The position numbers were made by a program, and so were the translations under genes. This document shows, one piece after another, positions 8,965 through 16,302 of a stretch of 64,000 nucleotides of DNA. The DNA is taken from contig DATDDB010000094.1 in the NCBI GenBank assembly GCA_036524005.1, positions 1 through 64,000 of the forward strand. The letters are read 5' to 3'. The DNA is from DATDDB01 sp036524005. GTDB taxonomy: Bacteria; Pseudomonadota; Gammaproteobacteria; Burkholderiales; Gallionellaceae. A model generated the notes under the pieces. The model did no database searches. It worked only from the letters and a program-made list of their open reading frames with translations, and was not told the DNA's origin. Numbering within the stretch: the first letter of the stretch is position 1; every line of letters starts with the position of its first letter.

Positions 8965-9474
8965 TTATACAGCCTTGCTGACCGGCAGCCGCACCTCGCT
9001 GTCCCGCATGGAATGCAGCTCGCCTTTGGACTCAAGACGCCCGCTCTGCACAAGCTTCTTTATCCGCTCCGAATAGTACATTTCGGGCACATTGGATAAA
9101 TGCGGCTCCTGGCTTACCATTGCCAGCGCCACCAGCATCGCCCCTTTGCGCCAGCTATGCTTTGCGTAAGAAAGGAGCAAGTTGTCGATTTCCTGAACCT
9201 CCGAGTCGGTCAACTGCGCCACCAGCTCCCATTGTTCCAAGGGCAGCTCCGTGAGTGAGCGAGGCGCATGCTCTTCCGGTGTGCTCATCTCCAATTCCGG
9301 CTGAAGAGAATTGATTTCACGCTGGATGTGAGCGATGCTTTTCCCGGCTTCCCTGATGCCCGCGACATATTCGTCCACCGGCTTTACCGGCAGATCGCCG
9401 ATTTCTTTCGCTGCCTTGTCGAGGGTTTCCAATGCAAGCAGAAGTCTGCCATTAATCGTTTCGAGCGAACCCAT
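8965..9474 (-). CDS. Uncharacterised protein with DUF3658-like C-terminus
   Basis: A 169-residue soluble protein. The N-terminal half is helical (MGSLETINGRLLLALETLDK, REAGKSIAHIQREINSL). The C-terminal part (SDSEVQEIDNLLLSYAKHSWRKGAMLV-like, then YYSERIKKLVQSGRLESKG and RDSEVRLP) resembles the DUF3658 winged-helix-like module. I recognise the pattern but no function. No signal peptide or membrane segment is seen. It is convergent with ubiA, with the stops 17 bases apart. It lies downstream of the CZB gene on the same strand, behind a spacer with three hairpins. Confidence 0.7.
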   Translation of the reverse strand: MGSLETINGRLLLALETLDKAAKEIGDLPVKPVDEYVAGIREAGKSIAHIQREINSLQPELEMSTPEEHAPRSLTELPLEQWELVAQLTDSEVQEIDNLLLSYAKHSWRKGAMLVALAMVSQEPHLSNVPEMYYSERIKKLVQSGRLESKGELHSMRDSEVRLPVSKAV

Positions 9475-9522
9475 TTGGCATTCCTTTCGAGTCGATCAAG
9501 CGGTCGCCGCTGTTACACTGGC

Positions 9523-9565
9523 GTGCTGCTCCATGTCATGGAGCAGCACCCATCGCATACGATGG
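9523..9565. repeat. Two adjacent perfect hairpins
   Basis: GTGCTGCTCCAT (9523-9534) pairs perfectly with ATGGAGCAGCAC (9538-9549) around the loop GTC. Directly next to it CCATCG (9550-9555) pairs with CGATGG (9560-9565) around CATA. Neither is followed by a T-run on either strand, so they are not classical terminators. Confidence 0.7.
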
Positions 9566-9599
9566 CGCTAAATTCTGAGCGGGCCAACCGCGCAACACC

Positions 9600-9624
9600 A
9601 AGGTAAGCGCATCGCGCTTACCTT
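9600..9624. repeat. Perfect 11-bp hairpin after the CZB gene
   Basis: AAGGTAAGCGC (9600-9610) pairs perfectly with GCGCTTACCTT (9614-9624) around the loop ATC. It lies 8 bases beyond the CZB gene stop (minus strand), where a transcript-end or RNA-stabilising hairpin would sit, but lacks a T-run. Confidence 0.65.
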
Positions 9625-9632
9625 GCCCATAT

Positions 9633-10088
9633 TCACTCTTCGCTGTCCAGCTTCACGTACAGCTTCGCCAGCATGAGCTGCACCTCGCGCGAATGCTCGG
9701 AAAAGGGTCCGTCGACGAGCAGCTTTTCCGCCTTTTTTCTCTGGTCTGAATTGACTGCCCGAACCACATCGCCCGCCGCGATGTGGAAGGCGGCGTGTGA
9801 CGCTTTCAGGCGGTGGAAATCCGGAATTTCCGAGAGGAAATTGTGCGCGTCGCCATAAATCCACTTGCCAAGCGCGCAAGCGTCATCGCGGCAGACCATG
9901 TTTTCATCGAGCTTTTCGGTCGAGGTTCCATTGACGTAATGGAACAACCTTTCCTTCCAGGCAGTATGGGCTGACACTGCCTCCGAGATATTCAGCCCCT
10001 TGATTGGTGATTGTGCAATGGCTCCGGTGAGGGGCGCCGGGTCCATGGGCCGGTTCTGTTCATGATGCCACCATTCCAATAGTCCCAT
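9633..10088 (-). CDS. Stand-alone CZB (chemoreceptor zinc-binding) domain protein
   Basis: A 151-residue soluble protein that is almost entirely a CZB domain. It has the His of HTAWKERL, then after a spacer CxLGKWIYG (ACALGKWIYG), then HAAFH. This is the 3His/1Cys zinc site of the family. CZB domains bind zinc tightly and usually sit at the C-terminus of chemoreceptors or diguanylate cyclases such as DgcZ. Here no effector domain is attached, so it may act in trans. The upstream sigma70-like promoter at 10152-10180 suggests its own transcript. The N-terminus MGLLEWWHHEQNRP is short and non-membrane. Confidence 0.88.
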   Translation of the reverse strand: MGLLEWWHHEQNRPMDPAPLTGAIAQSPIKGLNISEAVSAHTAWKERLFHYVNGTSTEKLDENMVCRDDACALGKWIYGDAHNFLSEIPDFHRLKASHAAFHIAAGDVVRAVNSDQRKKAEKLLVDGPFSEHSREVQLMLAKLYVKLDSEE

Positions 10089-10151
10089 GATATTTCTCCC
10101 AATGTTTAGTCCAGCAACTGAAACGATTGAGAAACACTACTGCGAATATGT

Positions 10152-10180
10152 TTTATAGCACAAATCCCGTACTGACTCAA
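10152..10180 (-). promoter_or_regulatory. Sigma70-like promoter for the CZB gene
   Basis: On the minus strand TTGAGT (10180-10175), 17 bases, then TATAAA (10157-10152). It lies 64 bases upstream of the CZB start. The rest of the spacer 10089-10303 shows nothing else. Confidence 0.65.
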
Positions 10181-10303
10181 TGGTTTTTAATCCGCATACA
10201 GAGATTTGCTGTTGATTCGATTAGAGAAATGCCTCAACGGAGGGCTTTTTGGGGCGGAATAGCCAAGGGGCATAAACTGTCCGCAATTGACTATCGCATG
10301 TGA

Positions 10304-11221
10304 CTACTTCACCCAGTCCCTAGGCACGAGATACTTGTCGTACAGCTCCGCCTCGGGCGTGCCCTTTTCCGGGTGCCAGTCGTAGCGCCATTTCACCAGC
10401 GGCGGCATGGAGAGCAGGATGGATTCGGTGCGGCCGTTGGATTGCAGGCCGAAGATGGTACCGCGGTCTATCACCAGGTTGAACTCGACGTAGCGTCCGC
10501 GCCGGTAGAGCTGGAAGTCGCGCTCACGCTCGCCGTAGGGCGTGTCCTTGCGCTTCTCCAGGATGGGCACGTAGGCCGAGAGGTAATGGTCGCCCACGCT
10601 TTGCTGGATGGCGAAGCAGGTGTCGAAATCGGGCTCGCTCAAATCGTCGAAAAAGATGCCGCCCACGCCGCGCGGTTCGTTGCGGTGCTTGAGGAAGAAA
10701 TATTCGTCGCACCATTTCTTGAATTTGGCGTGCAGCGCGGGGTCGAAGGCGGCGAGCGAATTCTTGCACACCTGGTGGAAATGCACGGCGTCTTCCTCGA
10801 AGCCGTAGTAGGGAGTGAGGTCCATGCCGCCACCGAACCAGAACACCGTGCCGCCATCCGGCTTCTTCGCCATGAACATGCGCACGTTGGCGTGCGAGGT
10901 GGGGGCATACGGATTGCGCGGGTGCATCACCAGCGACACGCCCATCGCCTCCCAGCTGCAGCCCGCCAGCTCGGGGCGGTGCGCGGTGGCGGAGACGGGC
11001 ATCTTGTCGCCCTGCACATGCGAGAAAGCCACGCCGCCGCGCTCCAGCACATTGCCCTCCTCGATGATGCAGCTGATGCCTTCGCCCTTGCCGATGCCGC
11101 CGCTGCCTGTGGCACGCTCCCACTTGTCGCGCAGGAATTTCTTTCCGTCCACCTGCTCCAGACGTTCGACGACGAGTTCCTGCAGTTCGAGCAGGTATTC
11201 TTTTACGGCAGCGCTATCCAT
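10304..11221 (-). CDS. hemF: Oxygen-dependent coproporphyrinogen III oxidase
   Basis: A 305-residue protein of standard HemF length. Conserved stretches include GGGMDLTPYYGFEEDAVHFH, HRNEPRGVGGIFFDD and YVEFNLVIDRGTIFGLQS. It converts coproporphyrinogen III to protoporphyrinogen IX with O2, the aerobic route to heme. The gene starts 23 bases after tsaC on the same strand and probably shares its transcript. Its presence implies that the organism meets oxygen. Confidence 0.97.
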   Translation of the reverse strand: MDSAAVKEYLLELQELVVERLEQVDGKKFLRDKWERATGSGGIGKGEGISCIIEEGNVLERGGVAFSHVQGDKMPVSATAHRPELAGCSWEAMGVSLVMHPRNPYAPTSHANVRMFMAKKPDGGTVFWFGGGMDLTPYYGFEEDAVHFHQVCKNSLAAFDPALHAKFKKWCDEYFFLKHRNEPRGVGGIFFDDLSEPDFDTCFAIQQSVGDHYLSAYVPILEKRKDTPYGERERDFQLYRRGRYVEFNLVIDRGTIFGLQSNGRTESILLSMPPLVKWRYDWHPEKGTPEAELYDKYLVPRDWVK

Positions 11222-11244
11222 TATTCCCTCTGTGTGATTGCAGT

Positions 11245-11802
11245 TTATTGGCGAACAATTCTACCATCCGCCCATGCGCGTATGGTCGAAGGCCGCTTGC
11301 GCCGACCCACCCTGCCCGGCAGCACCAGCACACAGCGTCCGAAGCGCCTGCTGCATTCGGCATAGGTGCGCGCGGGCTTGTGCCCCCCGATATTGGCACT
11401 GGTGGAAACCAGCGCCATGTCCAATGCCCGGCACAGGCTGGCTGCGGCCGGATGGGCGGTGATGCGCACCGCCAGCGTGGCGTGCGCGCCGCGCAGCCAG
11501 CGCGGGCAGGAAGACCTGGCGGGCATCAGGTAAGTGACAGCCTGCGCGCCCTGATCTTTCAAAATAGTTTGCTCGGCGGGAGTGAGCGGCTGGATGAAGC
11601 GCGCCACCTGGCGGTAATCGGAGGCAATCAGGATCAGCCCCTTGCGCTGCGGGCGCTGCTTGAGCTTCAGCACGCGCAGCACGGCATTGCGGTTGAGCGG
11701 GTCGCAGCCGAAGCCGTAGCAGGATTCGGTGGGATAGGCGATCACCCCGCCACTATGGAGATGTGCGGTGAGCCGTCGGATTGGATATGGCTTATTTTGC
11801 AC
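11245..11802 (-). CDS. tsaC: Threonylcarbamoyl-AMP synthase
   Basis: A 185-residue YrdC/Sua5-fold protein of the short TsaC class, without the Sua5 C-terminal domain. Visible are AYPTESCYGFGCDP and LKLKQRPQRKGLILIAS (the KRP-type substrate loop) and LVSTSANIGGHKPA. It makes threonylcarbamoyl-adenylate for the t6A37 modification of ANN-decoding tRNAs. It lies between purD and hemF on the minus strand; a structured repeat separates it from purD. Confidence 0.93.
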   Translation of the reverse strand: MQNKPYPIRRLTAHLHSGGVIAYPTESCYGFGCDPLNRNAVLRVLKLKQRPQRKGLILIASDYRQVARFIQPLTPAEQTILKDQGAQAVTYLMPARSSCPRWLRGAHATLAVRITAHPAAASLCRALDMALVSTSANIGGHKPARTYAECSRRFGRCVLVLPGRVGRRKRPSTIRAWADGRIVRQ

Positions 11803-11814
11803 TCACGCCCCTGG

Positions 11815-11934
11815 AAAAATTCAAACTTCTAAGCCAGACTAGGCGTGCGAGCAAAATCGCAGCGCCGCATATGCGGGATATGCAAGCAAGATTTTGCGAG
11901 CGCAACGACGTATGGCGACGAAGTTTGAGTTTTT
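11815..11934. repeat. 120-bp inverted-repeat element between tsaC and purD
   Basis: The outer arms AAAAATTCAAACTTC (11815-11829) and GAAGTTTGAGTTTTT (11920-11934) match at 14 of 15 positions. An inner pair GCAAAATC / GATTTTGC and a central CGCATATGCG palindrome allow a long folded structure. The right arm runs into the purD stop codon. No coding sense is visible. It resembles the spacer element on the other side of purD in general style, not in sequence. Confidence 0.6.
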
Positions 11935-13204
11935 ATTTGCGGTTAATCGCGCGCCAGCCGATGTCATGCCTCATCTGGCTGCCCTCGAAATGGATGCCCT
12001 CGGCCACTTCATAGGCGCGCTTCTGCGCCATCTTCAGCATGGTGCCCAGGGCCGTGACGCACAGCACGCGCCCGCCGCTGGTGACCACCTTGCCGTCCTG
12101 CATGGCGGTGCCCGCATGGAACACGTGCGCATCTTCCATGCCCTTGGGCAGCCCCGTGATTTCATCGCCCTTGCGCGGCGCATCGGGATAATTCGCCGCC
12201 GCCATCACCACGCCCAGCGCGGTCTGCTTGTCCCATTCCGCCTCGACCTTGTCCAGCGTGCCATTGATGGCATGCTCGACGATCACCGCGAAATCGCTCT
12301 TCAGGCGCATCATGATGGGCTGGGTCTCGGGGTCGCCCATGCGGCAGTTGAACTCCAGCACCTTGATGGAGCCGTCCGGCGAAATCATCAGCCCGGCATA
12401 GAGGAAGCCGGTGTAGGTGACGCCCTCGCTTTCCATGCCGCGCACCACCGGCTGGATGACTTCGCGCATCACGCGCGCGTGTATGGTCGGGGTCACCACC
12501 GGGGCGGGCGAATAGGCGCCCATGCCGCCGGTGTTGGGGCCGTTGTCGCCGTCCAGCAGGCGCTTGTGGTCCTGGCTGGTGGCCATGGGCAGCACGTGCT
12601 TGCCGTCCACCATCACGATGAAGCTGGCTTCCTCGCCAGCGAGGAATTCCTCGATCACCACGCGCGCGCCGGCATCACCCAATTTATTATCGGACAGCAT
12701 CATGTCGATGGCGTCGAATGCCTCCTGCTTGCTCATCGCCACTACCACGCCCTTGCCCGCCGCCAGGCCATCGGCCTTGATCACGATGGGCGCGCCGTGC
12801 TTCTCGATATAGGCTTTTGCCTGCGCGATGTCGCTGAAGGTCTCGAAGAACGCGGTGGGAATGTGGTGCCGCGTCATGAAGCGCTTGGCGAAATCCTTGG
12901 ACGATTCCAGCTGCGCCGCGGCCTTGGCGGGACCGAAGATTTTCAGCTTCTCGGCGCGGAAGGCGTCCACTATGCCCGCCGCCAGCGGCGCTTCGGGACC
13001 TACCACGGTCATGTAGATGTCCTCGCGCCTGACGAACTCGATCAGCTCGGGGATGGCGGTGATGGCGACATTCTCCACCCCCTCCTCCAGCGCTGTACCC
13101 GCATTGCCGGGTGCAACATAGACTTTTTGCACCTTGCGCCCCTGCGCCAGGCGCCAGGCCAGCGCGTGCTCGCGCCCGCCGGAACCGACAACCAGAATTT
13201 TCAT
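11933..13204 (-). CDS. purD: Phosphoribosylamine-glycine ligase
   Basis: A 423-residue ATP-grasp enzyme with the standard GARS layout: N-terminal MKILVVGSGGREHALAWRL, the ATP-grasp core (PIVIKADGLAAGKGVVVA, EEFLAGEEASFIVMVDG) and the C-terminal VLEFNCRMGDPETQ. It joins glycine to phosphoribosylamine, step two of purine synthesis. It follows purH on the minus strand; about 150 bases of repeated, folded DNA separate the two, so coupling is not tight. Confidence 0.97.
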   Translation of the reverse strand: MKILVVGSGGREHALAWRLAQGRKVQKVYVAPGNAGTALEEGVENVAITAIPELIEFVRREDIYMTVVGPEAPLAAGIVDAFRAEKLKIFGPAKAAAQLESSKDFAKRFMTRHHIPTAFFETFSDIAQAKAYIEKHGAPIVIKADGLAAGKGVVVAMSKQEAFDAIDMMLSDNKLGDAGARVVIEEFLAGEEASFIVMVDGKHVLPMATSQDHKRLLDGDNGPNTGGMGAYSPAPVVTPTIHARVMREVIQPVVRGMESEGVTYTGFLYAGLMISPDGSIKVLEFNCRMGDPETQPIMMRLKSDFAVIVEHAINGTLDKVEAEWDKQTALGVVMAAANYPDAPRKGDEITGLPKGMEDAHVFHAGTAMQDGKVVTSGGRVLCVTALGTMLKMAQKRAYEVAEGIHFEGSQMRHDIGWRAINRK

Positions 13205-13229
13205 AGTTTGATAAACCTTTCCAACAACG

Positions 13230-13360
13230 AAGCGCGGTTAGGCCGTCACGAGCGACGGCAGAACGCGGCGCGAAAGGGCAAGCAAGCGGAGTTTACTGGG
13301 CAGTAAATGAGCATTGCGAGCCCTTGAGCAACAAAGTTATGCCAAGCGCAGTAGGCCTAA
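13230..13360. repeat. Structured repeat element between purH and purD
   Basis: TTAGGCC (13238-13244) and GGCCTAA (13354-13360) close the element; the right arm overlaps the purH stop. Inside are GCCGTC/GACGGC (13242-13259) and a large hairpin closed by AAGGGC (13274-13279) and GCCCTT (13320-13325), with TTTACT/AGTAAA at its tip (13292-13307). AAGCGCGGTTAGGCC and AAGCGCAGTAGGCC also form a direct repeat at the two ends. From memory, elements of this look recur in Nitrosomonadales genomes. Confidence 0.6.
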
Positions 13361-14922
13361 TGTCTGAAATGGCGATAGCCGGTAACCACCATCGCCAACC
13401 CATGCTCGTCCGCCGCGGCGATCACTTCCGCGTCGCGCATGGAGCCGCCGGGCTGGATGACCGCCTTGGCACCGGCGGGCGCGAGCGTGTCGATGTTGTC
13501 GCGGAACGGGAAGAAGGCGTCCGAGGCGACCACCGATCCGGCGAGGCTCAAGCCCGCATTCTGCGCCTTCGTGCTGGCGATGCGCACGGAATCGACGCGG
13601 CTCATCTGGCCTGCGCCCACACCCAGGGTCTGGCCGTTCTTGCAGAACACGATGGCGTTGGACTTGACATATTTCGCCACGCGCCAGGCGAACAGGAGGT
13701 CCTTGAGCTGCTCCTGGGTCGGCTGCACCTTGGTGACCACTTTCAGGTCGGACGCCTGCACGTTGAGCGCGTCGGGCGTCTGCACCAGCAGGCCGCCGCC
13801 CACGCGCTTCACGTCATACTGGTTGTGCGCGCTGGAGAGCGGCACGGTGAGCACGCGCACGTTCTGCTTGGCGGCGGTGACTTTCAGCGCGGCCTCGCTC
13901 GCCGAGGGCGCAATGATCAGCTCGACGAACTGGTTGGCGGTGATCTGCGCGGCGGAGGCCTCATCCAGCTCGCGGTTGAAGGCGATGATGCCGCCGAACG
14001 CGGAGGTGGTGTCGGTGGCATAGGCCAGCTTGTAGGCGTTGAGCGGTGTATCGGCGATCGCAACGCCGCAGGGGTTGGCATGCTTGACGATCACGCAGGC
14101 CGGCTGCTCGAAGGTCTTGACCAGCTCCCAGGCGGCATCGGCGTCGCCGATGTTGTTGTAGGAAAGCTCCTTACCCTGCAGCTGGGTGTAATCGGCGATG
14201 CCGCCCGCCACCGGATTGAGGTCGCGGTAAAACGCGGCGCTCTGGTGCGGGTTTTCGCCGTAGCGCATGTCCTGCACCTTGGCGAAATTGAAATTGATCT
14301 GGGCGGGAAAGTCGCTCTTGCTGCCGTCCGCATTCACCGCGGTGAGGTAGTTGCTGATCATGCTGTCGTAGGCGGCGGTGTGCGAGAAGGCCTTTTTCGC
14401 CAAGTCGAAGCGGGTGGCATCGGACACCGCCCCTTTATTGGTCTGCATTTCGGCCAGCACATCGGCATAGTCGGCCGGGTCGGTGACGATGGCGACATGC
14501 GCGTGGTTCTTGGCCGCTGCGCGCACCATGGTGGGGCCGCCGATGTCGATGTTCTCGATGGCGTCTTCCAGGGTGCAGCCGGGCTTGGCCACGGTCGCCG
14601 CGAATGGATACAGGTTCACCACCACCAGGTCTATGGTCGGAATGTTGTGCTTTTTGAGCGTTTCGACGTGCGCGGGCAGGTCGCGCCGCGCCAGTATCCC
14701 GGCGTGCACCTTGGGCTGCAGCGTCTTAACGCGCCCGTCCAGCATTTCCGGGAAGCCGGTGTAGTCCGACACTTCCGTGACCGGAATGCCGTTGTCGGCG
14801 AACAGCTTGGCCGTGCCGCCGGTGGAGAGTATTTTTACGCCGAGCTGGTGCAGCCCCTGGGCGAATTCCAGTACGCCGGATTTGTCCGATACGCTGATCA
14901 GCGCTTGTTTGATAGCTGCCAT
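13357..14922 (-). CDS. purH: Bifunctional AICAR transformylase / IMP cyclohydrolase
   Basis: 521 residues from the ATG at 14922, preceded by GAGGAAGG. A longer frame exists upstream but runs through fis and is a shadow. The N-terminal MGS-like cyclohydrolase part has MAAIKQALISVSDK and STGGTAKLF; the transformylase part has the conserved KHANPCG and AFGGIIAFN. It performs the last two steps of IMP synthesis. It lies downstream of fis in a dusB-fis-purH-purD order familiar from betaproteobacteria. Confidence 0.97.
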   Translation of the reverse strand: MAAIKQALISVSDKSGVLEFAQGLHQLGVKILSTGGTAKLFADNGIPVTEVSDYTGFPEMLDGRVKTLQPKVHAGILARRDLPAHVETLKKHNIPTIDLVVVNLYPFAATVAKPGCTLEDAIENIDIGGPTMVRAAAKNHAHVAIVTDPADYADVLAEMQTNKGAVSDATRFDLAKKAFSHTAAYDSMISNYLTAVNADGSKSDFPAQINFNFAKVQDMRYGENPHQSAAFYRDLNPVAGGIADYTQLQGKELSYNNIGDADAAWELVKTFEQPACVIVKHANPCGVAIADTPLNAYKLAYATDTTSAFGGIIAFNRELDEASAAQITANQFVELIIAPSASEAALKVTAAKQNVRVLTVPLSSAHNQYDVKRVGGGLLVQTPDALNVQASDLKVVTKVQPTQEQLKDLLFAWRVAKYVKSNAIVFCKNGQTLGVGAGQMSRVDSVRIASTKAQNAGLSLAGSVVASDAFFPFRDNIDTLAPAGAKAVIQPGGSMRDAEVIAAADEHGLAMVVTGYRHFRH

Positions 14923-14945
14923 GCCTTCCTCGATTTGCGAAGTTT

Positions 14946-15209
14946 TCAGGATTTGATTTTGTGAATCTGGATTTTCTTGCGCAGCGTGTTGCGGTTCAGC
15001 CCCAGCAACTCCGCCGCGCGCGTCTGGTTGCCGCCCGCATGGTGCAGCACCGTCTCGATCAGCGGCTTTTCCACGCAATTGATCACCATGTCATACACCG
15101 CGCAGGAAGGCTCCTCCCCCTCCAGCGCGGTGAAATATTCGCCCACTGCCTTGCGCACATAGCGCGCCACATCATTTTCGTCCAGCACGCCACGCTCCCC
15201 TTTCCTCAT
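14946..15209 (-). CDS. fis: Fis family nucleoid-associated regulator
   Basis: An 87-residue protein whose C-terminal helix-turn-helix (GGNQTRAAELLGLNRNTLRKKI) is the classic Fis domain. The N-terminal half (ENDVARYVRKAVGEYFTALEGE) is shorter and diverged, as in beta-proteobacterial Fis. It bends DNA and regulates rRNA and supercoiling genes in enterics; the role here is inferred. Its ATG overlaps the dusB stop in an ATGA, so the two are translationally coupled as in the enteric dusB-fis operon. Confidence 0.93.
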   Translation of the reverse strand: MRKGERGVLDENDVARYVRKAVGEYFTALEGEEPSCAVYDMVINCVEKPLIETVLHHAGGNQTRAAELLGLNRNTLRKKIQIHKIKS

Positions 15210-16216
15210 GCCGCTGCTTCCTCCATGGCCTCGCGCAGCTCCTCCCCGGCCTGCGCCTGCCCGTCAAAAAATTCCCTTACAGCCTGTAATTGTTCAGCAA
15301 TGCTTTCCAGCTGGTTCATGCGGTGGCGGAAGTTCGCCGATCCCGCCAGCCCCTTGGTGTACCAGGAGATGTGCTTGCGCGCCACGCGCAGCCCGGTAAA
15401 TTCGCCATAGAACCCATAAAGTTCGTGCATGTGCCCGAGCAGCACGTCGCGGATTTCTTCCGCCCGCGGCCGCGGCAGGTGCGCGCCGGTCTCGATGTAG
15501 TGCGCGATTTCGCGGAACAGCCAGGGGCGTCCCTGCGCCGCACGGCCTATCATCACGGCATCCGCGCCGGTATGCTGCAGCACGAATTGGGCCTTTTCCG
15601 GGGTGGTGATGTCGCCGTTGGCGATGACGGGTATCTTCACTTCGGCCTTCACCGCACGGATGGTGTCGTATTCGGCATCGCCGGTGTAGCCACAGGCGCG
15701 GGTGCGCCCGTGGATGGCGAGCGCCTGGATGCCGCTGTCCTCGGCAATGCGCGCGATGCGCGCCGCATTGCGGTGGGATTTGTCCCAGCCGGTGCGCGTC
15801 TTGAGCGTAACCGGCACGTCCACCGCGCCGACCACGGCCTCGAGTATTTCGCCGACCAGCTTTTCGTCCTGCATCAGCGCCGAGCCAGCCATCACGTTGC
15901 AGATCTTCTTGGCGGGGCAGCCCATGTTGATGTCGATGATCTGCGCGCCGTTGTCCACGTTGTAGCGCGCGGCCTGGGCCAGCATGTTAGGGTCGGCGCC
16001 GACGATCTGCACCGAGATCGGATCCACCTCGCCCTCATGGTTGGCGCGGCGTTTGGTTTTTTCGGAGCCGTACAGCAGGGAGTTGGAGGCCACCATTTCG
16101 CTCACCGCCATGCCCGCGCCCATGCGCTTGCACAGCATGCGGAACGGCCTGTCGGTCACGCCCGCCATGGGAGCGACGATCAGGTTGTTCTTGAGCTGGT
16201 ATTTGCCGATTCTCAT
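15206..16216 (-). CDS. dusB: tRNA-dihydrouridine synthase B
   Basis: A 336-residue FMN enzyme. It opens MRIGKYQLKNNLIVAPMAG, carries the catalytic cysteine in NMGCPAKKICN, and has VTLKTRTGWD, AIHGRTR and ANGDITTPEKA, the usual Dus barrel motifs. It reduces uridine in the tRNA D-loop. It is the first gene of the minus-strand dusB-fis-purH-purD run and is divergent from the UbiH-family gene, with 86 bases between the starts. Confidence 0.96.
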   Translation of the reverse strand: MRIGKYQLKNNLIVAPMAGVTDRPFRMLCKRMGAGMAVSEMVASNSLLYGSEKTKRRANHEGEVDPISVQIVGADPNMLAQAARYNVDNGAQIIDINMGCPAKKICNVMAGSALMQDEKLVGEILEAVVGAVDVPVTLKTRTGWDKSHRNAARIARIAEDSGIQALAIHGRTRACGYTGDAEYDTIRAVKAEVKIPVIANGDITTPEKAQFVLQHTGADAVMIGRAAQGRPWLFREIAHYIETGAHLPRPRAEEIRDVLLGHMHELYGFYGEFTGLRVARKHISWYTKGLAGSANFRHRMNQLESIAEQLQAVREFFDGQAQAGEELREAMEEAAA

Positions 16217-16302
16217 GTTACTTTCCGGAAGGGGCGCTGATTATAAATTAATCAGCCTGTCCCGTGCTATCATTAAAATTCTGCAAAACATCTATTTTTG
16301 AG

